Below are positions 1-4,995 of a stretch of DNA of 7,352 nucleotides, piece after piece; the stretch's first letter is position 1, and every line of letters begins with the position of its first letter. Below the pieces are notes generated by a model. It saw nothing but the letters and a program-made list of their open reading frames with translations. It made no database searches and was not told where the DNA came from. Origin of the DNA: an uncultured Clostridia bacterium (GTDB taxonomy: Bacteria > Bacillota > Clostridia > Tissierellales > Peptoniphilaceae); assembly GCA_945916025.1 (NCBI GenBank), contig CAMEGD010000067.1, positions 1 through 7,352 on the forward strand, read 5' to 3'. The position numbers were made by a program, and so were the translations under genes.

Positions 1-290
1 TATATACGTCTATATATCCATCATTTGGTACAGCCATTTTAGAAATATATCCATCTCTTTTTTTAGAATCTAAATATCTTTTAAATTGTTCTTTAGACAT
101 AACTACTCCATCATCAATATTAGATTCTGTAGGAATTTCATTTGTACCTAATCTAAGCTTAATATCATCTTGAATATAGCCTGGTAAATTATGATTCATA
201 TCATCTAACTTTTTAGCATAAACAGAGCTATTAATTATAAATAAAGATATAAATAAAGCTGTTAAGGTTAATCTGATATATTTTTTTCAT
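1..290 (-). pseudogene. Small secreted protein gene, frameshifted at codon 3 and cut by the window edge
   Basis: Function not recognised. The ATG at 290-288 has an excellent AGGAGG (302-297), but the frame it opens stops after 19 residues. Leaving out one A from the 7-A run at 287-281 makes the rest open to the window edge (about 95 residues) and restores a classic signal peptide: MKKYIR, a hydrophobic stretch TLTALFISLFI, then a likely cleavage site after SVYA. The mature part is hydrophilic and includes MSKEQFKRYLDSKK and AVPNDGYIDVY. In the restored frame a TGA lies directly before the A-run, and no other start precedes the signal peptide. The gene begins 2 nt after the small membrane-peptide gene, so the two were probably translationally coupled. 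It may be a true pseudogene, a slippage-dependent gene, or a sequencing error in the homopolymer. The C-terminus lies outside the window. Confidence 0.6.
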
Positions 291-292
291 TT

Positions 293-454
293 TTATCCTC
301 CTGATATCATGTTTACAAACAATATTACAGGCATTATTATTGTTACAGTCAAAAATATGTGTTTCTTATTTCTAAACTTTCTTAGTATGCTTTTACATTT
401 ACTCCATTTCCTATAAGTTGACACTACTAGATATTTTAGTAATTTTTTCGCCAT
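293..454 (-). CDS. 53-residue single-span membrane peptide, overlapping gene
   Basis: A small unrecognised gene from ATG 454-452 to TAA 295-293. Residues 1-31 are strongly basic (12 Lys/Arg, including MAKKLLK and RKFRNKK). Residues 33-50 form one hydrophobic helix (IFLTVTIIMPVILFVNMI), followed by SGG and the stop. The positive-inside rule predicts the N-terminus in the cytoplasm. Its first 44 nt overlap the 3' end of the upstream secreted-protein gene in another frame. Its last codons form the AGGAGG of the next gene, with only 2 nt between its stop and that gene's ATG. This packing, together with the clean basic-plus-helix design, argues for a real gene. The ATG has only a weak purine stretch upstream (GTGAG), so translation may depend on ribosomes arriving from the upstream gene. 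An in-frame GTG at codon 11 is an alternative start. Role unknown: a membrane partner of the flanking secreted proteins or a membrane-active peptide are possibilities. Confidence 0.6.
   Translation of the reverse strand: MAKKLLKYLVVSTYRKWSKCKSILRKFRNKKHIFLTVTIIMPVILFVNMISGG
297..302 (-). promoter_or_regulatory. Ribosome binding site of the edge secreted-protein gene
   Basis: AGGAGG lies 6 nt before the ATG at 290-288 and inside the last codons of the 53-residue gene. It fixes the start at the Met preceding the A-run, and so shows that the frameshift lies after the true start. Confidence 0.75.
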
Positions 455-826
455 CAACACTCACTGAAATCCTAGCACGGTATCTGTTTCCGTTTATCCC
501 AGTAAATGATTTTGATATTAACAACACATCTGTACCCCTAACATACCAAGTTTTAACTGATATCCAATTTCCATTTGAATATCTTTCTAAAGAAATATTT
601 CCAGATATTATTAAGTCTTTTGTTTCAGCTAAAATTCTTGAGTTTATTAGTATTTCTTTTCCGCTATTACTAATATTTAATGAAATTTACAACTATTATC
701 CCACTGTGGAACAATAATTTCATTATTGGAAGAATCATTAACTAGTACTATGTTATTAAAACTCATTACTAATATTAAAGTCATAAATAATACTAATTTA
801 GAGATACTTCTTATATTTTGTCTCAT
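411..826 (-). pseudogene. Small secreted beta-sandwich-like protein, interrupted by a one-base deletion
   Basis: The start is ATG 826-824, behind a strong AAGGAGGT (840-833). The first frame encodes 49 residues and stops at 679-677. It holds a signal peptide (MRQNIRSISK, then LVLFMTLILVMSF) and begins a mature domain with IVPQWDNSC. A second frame, open from 686 to the TAG at 413-411 (91 residues), continues the same domain: ISLNISNSGKEIL, LERYSNGNWISVKTW, RARISVSVDG. Adding one A to the AAA at 688-686 fuses them into a protein of about 140 residues. The pattern W-D-N-x-C, then NGNWxxVKxW, then a YRxRxSVxVxG strand, resembles small secreted proteins common in Firmicutes, probably beta-sandwiches; this is from memory and the role is unknown. 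The gene heads the three-gene unit. It could be real decay or a sequence error. Confidence 0.65.
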
Positions 827-832
827 TTTTTC

Positions 833-840
833 ACCTCCTT
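833..840 (-). promoter_or_regulatory. Strong ribosome binding site of the secreted beta-sandwich gene
   Basis: AAGGAGGT, a near-perfect anti-16S complement, lies 6 nt before the ATG at 826-824. It shows that this broken gene was built for efficient translation. Confidence 0.8.
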
Positions 841-845
841 ATTAA

Positions 846-864
846 TATAACGAAGTTAGTTATA
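846..864. promoter_or_regulatory. Possible operator: inverted repeat in the leader of the secreted-protein unit
   Basis: TATAAC (846-851) and GTTATA (859-864) form a 6-bp inverted repeat with a 7-bp spacer. A nested TAAC-GAA-GTTA dyad sits at 848-858. The repeat lies just upstream of the AAGGAGGT of the 826 gene, where a repressor would be effective. AT-rich DNA produces such repeats by chance. No convincing -35/-10 pair was found in 841-910; TTGTTA and TATATT are present but about 21 nt apart. Confidence 0.25.
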
Positions 865-910
865 AAAAAGTAACAAGAATTTTTAAAAATATTTCTGTAA
901 ATTATCTATC

Positions 911-940
911 AAAAAAAAGACGGATAGTATTTCTATCCGC
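911..940 (-). terminator. Rho-independent terminator of folD-glyA
   Basis: Read on the minus strand, CGGATAG (939-933), a 5-nt loop and CTATCCG (927-921) form a 7-bp stem followed by TC and eight T residues (918-911). It starts about 16 nt after the glyA stop codon. It separates the folD-glyA operon from the secreted-protein unit, so that unit needs its own promoter in 841-910. Confidence 0.9.
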
Positions 941-955
941 CTAAATATTTCTCTA

Positions 956-2200
956 TTAGTCTTCTAATCCCTTATATAGTGGGAATTTTTCTAATAGTTT
1001 TAGAACATCTGCTTTAATTTCTTCTGGGCTTCTTTCTTCTTTAAGGGCTTCTACCATAAGTTTTGCTACTTGTCTTACGTCTTCTTCCTTCATACCCCTA
1101 GTTGTTACTGCAGGTGTACCTATTCTAATTCCTGATGTTACCCATGGTTTTTCTGGGTCATTTGGAACTGTATTTTTGTTAGTTGTAATGTGAACGTCTT
1201 TTAGTCTTTGTTCTGCAACTTTTCCTGTAATTCCAAGGTTTCTTACATCTAGTAATAATAAGTGGTTATCTGTTCCACCTGATACTAGTCTAATTCCACC
1301 TTCTGTTAGAACTTCTCCCATAGCTTGTGCGTTTTTAAGAACTTGTTTCATGTATTCTTTAAATTCTGGTTGAAGGGCTTCTTTTGCTGCTACTGCTTTA
1401 CCAGCTATAACGTGTACTAGTGGTCCACCTTGTAGTCCTGGGAATACTGCTGAGTCGATTTGTTTTGCGTATTCTCCTTTACAGAAAATCATTCCACCTC
1501 TAGGTCCCCTAAGAGTCTTGTGGTTAGTTGTAGTTACAAAGTCAGCGTATGGTATTGGAGATTGGTGTAATCCTGCAGCTACTAGTCCTGCTATGTGGGC
1601 CATATCTACCATAAAATAAGCGCCAATTTCTTTTGCTATTTTAGAAATTCTTTCAAAGTCGATTTCTCTAGCATAAGCTGATGCTCCTGCTACTATCATT
1701 TTTGGTTTTTCTTCTTTTGCTATTCTTTCTAGTTCATCATAGTCTATAGTTTCTGTATCGTCAGATACTCCATAAGCTATAAAGTTGTATTGTTTTCCTG
1801 AAATGTTAACTGGAGATCCATGAGTAAGATGGCCACCTTCTGAAAGGTTCATACCTAAAACCTTGTCTCCTGGTTTCAAAAATGCTGAATAAACTGCTAG
1901 GTTTGCGTTTGCTCCTGAGTGAGGTTGTACGTTTACGTGGTCTGCTTTAAATAATTCACAGAATCTGTCCCTAGCTAGGTCTTCTACTACGTCTGCAAAT
2001 TCGCATCCTGCATAATATCTCTTTCCAGGATATCCTTCTGCATACTTGTTTGTAAATACAGATCCCATAGCTTCCATAACTGCTTCAGTTACAATGTTTT
2101 CTGATGCTATGAGTTCAATTTCTTCTCTTTGTCTTTTCAGCTCATTCATCATAGCTTCATAAACTTCAGAGTCTGCATTTTTTAATCTTTCTTTGTACAT
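956..2200 (-). CDS. glyA: Serine hydroxymethyltransferase
   Basis: A cytosolic PLP enzyme that converts serine and tetrahydrofolate to glycine and 5,10-methylene-tetrahydrofolate, the main entry of one-carbon units. At 414 residues it is full length for bacterial GlyA. Visible family marks are IELIASEN near residue 28, NKYAEGYPGKRYYAGCE at 51-67, QPHSGANAN near 92, the PLP-contacting VDMAHIAGLVAAG at 198-210, and the PLP-lysine motif TTTNHKTLRGPRGG with Lys228 as the expected Schiff-base residue. The C-terminal part carries GTPAVTTRGMKEEDV. The ATG at 2200-2198 is preceded by AAGGAG (2212-2207), which overlaps the folD stop. The gap to folD is 11 nt, so the two are one operon, closed by the hairpin at 911-940. 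No key residue appears to be missing. Confidence 0.97.
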   Translation of the reverse strand: MYKERLKNADSEVYEAMMNELKRQREEIELIASENIVTEAVMEAMGSVFTNKYAEGYPGKRYYAGCEFADVVEDLARDRFCELFKADHVNVQPHSGANANLAVYSAFLKPGDKVLGMNLSEGGHLTHGSPVNISGKQYNFIAYGVSDDTETIDYDELERIAKEEKPKMIVAGASAYAREIDFERISKIAKEIGAYFMVDMAHIAGLVAAGLHQSPIPYADFVTTTNHKTLRGPRGGMIFCKGEYAKQIDSAVFPGLQGGPLVHVIAGKAVAAKEALQPEFKEYMKQVLKNAQAMGEVLTEGGIRLVSGGTDNHLLLLDVRNLGITGKVAEQRLKDVHITTNKNTVPNDPEKPWVTSGIRIGTPAVTTRGMKEEDVRQVAKLMVEALKEERSPEEIKADVLKLLEKFPLYKGLED

Positions 2201-2211
2201 TTCAATCTCCT

Positions 2212-3069
2212 TTATTTTGATTTTATTTGTTCACATGCTTTTACTATGTGGTCCATTAGGATAGTAGTTGTTATAGATCCTACTCCACCTGGAACTGGTG
2301 TAATTGCTTTTACTTTTTCGAAAATTTGGTCATAATTTACATCACCGCAAAGTTTTCCATTTTCATCTACGTTTACACCTACATCTATTACTATTGAATC
2401 TTCTGCAAAGTAAGATTCATCTAGCATCTTTGCCCTACCAAGGGCAGATACTACTAAGTCAGCTTTTTTAGTTATTTCTTTTAGGTCCTTTGTCTTAGAG
2501 TGACATATTGTAACTGTAGAATTTTTTTCTAAAAATAACATTGATAGGGGTCTACCAACTACCATGGACCTTCCTAAAACTACTACATTTGCACCTTCAA
2601 ATTCAAAGTCATTGAATTCTAACATTTCAATTACAGCCTTAGGTGTACAAGGAGCAAATCCATCTTTGGCCCCTTCAAAGGTCTTTCCTAAGTTAATTGG
2701 ATTTATGGCATCTACGTCCTTTTCTGGATTTAGCACTAAGGATACTTCCCTTTCGTCTATGTGCTGAGGAAGTGGCCTAAAGAACATTATCCCGTGGATT
2801 GTGCTATCACTGTTAGCCTCTTCTAATATCTCAGTTAGGTCTTTTTGGGATATATCTTCAGATAGTTCTTTTACTTCCAAGTCTATTCCAAGTAGGTCAC
2901 AATTTTTCTTTATGGCCTTTTCATAGGACAAATCGTTTTCCTTCTGTCCAAGTCTTATTAGTAGGAACCTTGGGATTATGTTTTCTTCCTTGAGTTTTTC
3001 AACCCTACTAGTAATGTTTTCCCTTAGATGATCAACAACAGGCTTACCTCTTAGTTCTTTATTCTTCAA
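2212..3069 (-). CDS. folD: FolD-type methylene-THF dehydrogenase / putative methenyl-THF cyclohydrolase
   Basis: FolD oxidises 5,10-methylene-THF to methenyl-THF with NADP and usually hydrolyses it to 10-formyl-THF. The protein is full length at 285 residues. Recognisable parts are the N-terminal catalytic segment with SYEKAIKKNC at 48-57, KDVDAINPINLGK at 117-129, the Rossmann nucleotide loop VVVLGRSMVVGRPLSM at 162-177, TVTICHSKT at 185-193, and PVPGGVGSITTTIL at 258-271. Two cyclohydrolase positions look changed. The Lys four residues after the motif Tyr (Lys54 in E. coli) aligns with Ile53, and the Gln of QLPLP is Phe97 in FFRPLP. The Asp of KDVD (Asp120) is kept. I recall this variant as a clostridial subgroup, so it may be dehydrogenase-biased. 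The start is TTG at 3069-3067, chosen for its AGAGGTG 5 nt upstream. It is the first gene of the operon with glyA. Confidence 0.93.
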   Translation of the reverse strand: MKNKELRGKPVVDHLRENITSRVEKLKEENIIPRFLLIRLGQKENDLSYEKAIKKNCDLLGIDLEVKELSEDISQKDLTEILEEANSDSTIHGIMFFRPLPQHIDEREVSLVLNPEKDVDAINPINLGKTFEGAKDGFAPCTPKAVIEMLEFNDFEFEGANVVVLGRSMVVGRPLSMLFLEKNSTVTICHSKTKDLKEITKKADLVVSALGRAKMLDESYFAEDSIVIDVGVNVDENGKLCGDVNYDQIFEKVKAITPVPGGVGSITTTILMDHIVKACEQIKSK

Positions 3070-3074
3070 AGTTT

Positions 3075-3081
3075 CACCTCT
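3075..3081 (-). promoter_or_regulatory. Ribosome binding site fixing the TTG start of folD
   Basis: AGAGGTG ends 5 nt before the TTG at 3069-3067. The encoded MKNKELRGKPVVDHL matches the usual FolD N-terminus, so the non-ATG start is supported by both signal and homology. Confidence 0.7.
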
Positions 3082-3102
3082 TTATATTTTATTCTCAATT
3101 CA

Positions 3103-3133
3103 ATTATACACTATATTTAGGAATATTAAACAA
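3103..3133 (-). promoter_or_regulatory. Probable sigma-A promoter of folD-glyA
   Basis: On the minus strand a perfect TATAAT (3108-3103) lies about 33 nt upstream of the folD start. The -35 is weak: GTTTAA (3131-3126) at 17-nt spacing or TTGTTT (3133-3128) at 19 nt. The position between the divergent genes and the absence of another -10 nearby support it. Confidence 0.6.
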
Positions 3134-3227
3134 TCAGATTTAATTATTTTCTAATAAAAGGGCGAGTTTTTCTATATCATAGAATGTGTGAAAGTTTTTA
3201 TAATTTAAGAATTTTTCCATTAATCTA

Positions 3228-3236
3228 TGGTATAAT
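3228..3236 (+). promoter_or_regulatory. Extended -10 promoter of the membrane-anchored protein gene
   Basis: TGGTATAAT is a perfect extended -10, about 30 nt before the ATG at 3266. No good -35 lies at 17-nt spacing, which is tolerated by extended -10 promoters. A second TATAAT at 3199-3204 could be an alternative. Confidence 0.6.
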
Positions 3237-3265
3237 TATAAATAATTTAGGAGGTTTAATGACTT

Positions 3266-3886
3266 ATGTCCAATAGAAGAAGATCCAAAGCTGAAATGAA
3301 ACAAGTCTATATGATTAGAAGAATAGTTGCGGCCTTAGTACTTATATTAATACTTGTTGCTATTTTTACTAAATGTGGAAAAAAAGAAAACGCTTTAGAA
3401 CAAAACCAAAATCAAACTACAACTACAAATTCTGATTTTACTGAAGTTCCAGATAGTAGCCAAGTAATTTTACCATCTGAAGAAACTCAACCTATTGAGC
3501 CAGCAACTGAAACAGATCCAGCTCAAACAACAGAAGTAGATCCTGAACTTAAATCTGCTATAGAAGCTAATACACAAGCATTAAAAGAAGAATATGATGA
3601 ATATGCTGATATAACTTATAATCCACAAAACAACTCTTACCAATTTAACTTAAAGGGTGATTATAAAAATTTAGTTATTAGTAGAGGAACAGCAACAGGT
3701 GAAGACCTACCAGAAGAAATAAAAACTTTTTGGGATACTTTAAAAGAAAAAATAACTACTACATCTGAAAATCTTGCAGAAACAGTAGAACCAGGAATTG
3801 AGCTTCATGTAATAGATCCTGAAGACGATGCTGAGACACTTTTATTTATAAAGGATGGTTCTGAAGTATTTGATAGGCTAAATTAA
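3266..3886 (+). CDS. Membrane-anchored extracytoplasmic protein of unknown function
   Basis: Not recognised; no function is proposed. The 206 residues fall into four parts. A basic cytoplasmic N-terminus (MSNRRRSKAEMKQVYMIRR) precedes one membrane helix at about 19-36 (IVAALVLILILVAIF). A low-complexity linker rich in Gln, Thr, Glu and Pro runs from about 40 to 92. A compact C-terminal domain spans about 93-206, with predicted helix SAIEANTQALKEEYDEY, strands near ITYNPQNNSYQFNL, a helix near FWDTLKEKI, and strands IELHVIDPED and TLLFIKDG. This suggests a domain held outside the membrane on a flexible tether. Cys37 follows the helix, but no standard lipobox is seen. The start is the only in-frame choice because a TGA lies two codons upstream. 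AGGAGG (3249-3254) is 11 nt away, rather far. The gene stands alone between its own promoter and terminator. Confidence 0.85.
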   Translation: MSNRRRSKAEMKQVYMIRRIVAALVLILILVAIFTKCGKKENALEQNQNQTTTTNSDFTEVPDSSQVILPSEETQPIEPATETDPAQTTEVDPELKSAIEANTQALKEEYDEYADITYNPQNNSYQFNLKGDYKNLVISRGTATGEDLPEEIKTFWDTLKEKITTTSENLAETVEPGIELHVIDPEDDAETLLFIKDGSEVFDRLN

Positions 3887-3891
3887 GACTT

Positions 3892-3921
3892 AAGAGAAGA
3901 CTAATAATCTTCTCTTTTTTT
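3892..3921 (+). terminator. Rho-independent terminator of the membrane-anchored protein gene
   Basis: AGAGAAGA (3893-3900), a 7-nt loop and TCTTCTCT (3908-3915) form an 8-bp stem, extended by an A-T pair at its base, leading into seven T residues (3915-3921). It begins 6 nt after the TAA at 3884-3886. Confidence 0.9.
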
Positions 3922-3948
3922 GCTATATAAATCCTGGACCTAATATTC

Positions 3949-3968
3949 TATTAAAGGGCCCTTTAATA
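3949..3968. repeat. Perfect 20-bp palindrome in the gap before the cobW operon
   Basis: The half-site TATTAAAGGG is followed immediately by its exact reverse complement, with no spacer. It sits about 110 nt upstream of the -10 of the methyltransferase operon and about 28 nt after the preceding terminator. It could be an operator or other protein-binding dyad. As a hairpin it is followed only by TGCTTTTT, a poor terminator tail. The rest of 3922-4075 shows no gene. Confidence 0.5.
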
Positions 3969-4075
3969 TGCTTTTTACATAATTCATTTCAAAATTTTTC
4001 TTTATTTATAGAACTATCATCTAAATAAGGCCCAAGTATTTAAAATTCCCATAACTAAACCTTTAATGATTTTAA

Positions 4076-4084
4076 TGTTATAAT
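4076..4084 (+). promoter_or_regulatory. Extended -10 promoter of the corrinoid methyltransferase operon
   Basis: TGTTATAAT (extended -10 plus perfect TATAAT) lies 26 nt before the ATG at 4111, with GGAAGGAG (4098-4105) between. No clear -35 is present. It is the only promoter-like element upstream of the four-gene operon. Confidence 0.6.
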
Positions 4085-4110
4085 GTAGACAAGTATAGGA
4101 AGGAGTTTTT

Positions 4111-4995
4111 ATGGAAATACAAATTGTTTCCGGCTTTTTAGGAGCTGGAAAAACTACCTTTATAAATCAATATTTACCTAGTCTTGGAGAAAATCTAGCA
4201 ATGATTGAAAACGAATTCGGATCTATTGGTCTTGATGGAGATTTTATAAATTCTGAAAATGTAAAAGAAATTTATGCAGGCTGTATTTGCTGTACCCTAA
4301 AGTCTGATTTTGAGTCGGGAATTTTAGAAGTCTATGACAAATTTAAGCCAGAAATTATTTTAATCGAGCCTTCTGGAGTGGGAAGACTTTCAGATATTAT
4401 CAAGGCCTGTAACAATGGAATAAAGAGTATCTCTAATGGGAAACTTACAAAACTAATTGTTATTATAGATGCTTCTACATATTTTGACTTTAAGGAAGAT
4501 TTTGGCCCATTTTTTATGGACCAAATTCACCATGGAAATTTTATTTTCTTTAGTCACCTTAGTGAACTTGAGGAAGATTTTAGTAAGATTTTAGCAGATG
4601 TAAGTTCTGAAAATCCGTCAGCTCTTATTTATGGTGGAGACTTTAGAGACCTTACAAAGGAGGAACTTTCTGAAATCCTAAATTCACAAGAAAAGGTAAT
4701 AAATCCCATACTAAAAAACACACATGTCCTTAGAAACAAAGTTTTTTCCTCTATTTCAAAAAAGAATTTTTCCATGAATTCAATTGAGGATTTAAAATCT
4801 AAACTAGAATCTTTTCAAAATGAAGACTTAGGAATTGTTTTAAGGGCTAAGGGAATTTGTACTATTGATAGCAAAAATTATAAGTTCGACTTTACTAAAA
4901 ACTCCATTAATATTGAAGAAATAGACAAGGATATTTCCTCAAAAATAATTATTATAGGTATGAATTTAGATCCAAGATTGGAGGAGATAATTTGA
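4111..4995 (+). CDS. CobW/COG0523-family P-loop NTPase, probable metallochaperone
   Basis: COG0523 proteins are cytosolic G3E GTPases that deliver metals, often zinc, to client enzymes; the founding member CobW acts in B12 synthesis. This 294-residue protein starts with the Walker A motif GFLGAGKTT (8-16), then NEFGSIGLDG (34-43), the metal-binding CxCC motif at 58-61 (AGCICCTL), and EPSG at 86-89 in place of the Walker B/G3 motif. A short CobW C-terminal-like domain includes RAKG (245-248) and ends KIIIIGMNLDPRLEEII. The base-recognition motif NKxD, expected after a hydrophobic strand, reads SHLSE at 148-152, so GTP specificity is doubtful. It is the first gene of the operon and overlaps the next by 4 nt. 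Next to two zinc-type methyltransferases, zinc delivery to them is a reasonable inference; a corrinoid-related role is the alternative. Confidence 0.88.
   Translation: MEIQIVSGFLGAGKTTFINQYLPSLGENLAMIENEFGSIGLDGDFINSENVKEIYAGCICCTLKSDFESGILEVYDKFKPEIILIEPSGVGRLSDIIKACNNGIKSISNGKLTKLIVIIDASTYFDFKEDFGPFFMDQIHHGNFIFFSHLSELEEDFSKILADVSSENPSALIYGGDFRDLTKEELSEILNSQEKVINPILKNTHVLRNKVFSSISKKNFSMNSIEDLKSKLESFQNEDLGIVLRAKGICTIDSKNYKFDFTKNSINIEEIDKDISSKIIIIGMNLDPRLEEII
4980..4986 (+). promoter_or_regulatory. Ribosome binding site fixing the TTG start of the short UroD-fold gene
   Basis: GGAGGAG, inside the last codons of the cobW-like gene, ends 5 nt before TTG 4992-4994. That TTG shares the sequence TTGA with the cobW stop TGA (4993-4995), a typical translational-coupling junction. 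Confidence 0.7.

Noticed and set aside
418..717. 99-residue plus-strand open frame with a TTG start
   Set aside because: It is antisense to the frame-corrected secreted protein at 826-411, which has a strong RBS, a signal peptide and family-like pattern. The plus frame has no RBS and a composition typical of a reverse-strand shadow.
879..890. ATTTTTAAAAAT palindrome
   Set aside because: Pure A/T dyads of this length are expected by chance in such AT-rich intergenic DNA.
2564..2767. 67-residue plus-strand open frame
   Set aside because: It lies wholly inside folD on the opposite strand, with no RBS and a Ser/Pro/Thr-rich antisense composition.
3266..3886. Lipoprotein assignment based on Cys37
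   Set aside because: The residues before Cys37 (IFTK) do not fit a lipobox, and the basic N-terminus plus long helix fits a simple membrane anchor better.
3949..3976. Palindrome as a second rho-independent terminator
   Set aside because: A good terminator already lies at 3892-3921, the dyad has no loop unless the core pairs open, and the T-run is short and displaced by TGC.
3922..4110. Riboswitch (for example cobalamin type) upstream of the corrinoid operon
   Set aside because: No B12-box-like motif or multi-helix layout was seen, and the promoter -10 at 4079-4084 leaves a leader of only about 20 nt.
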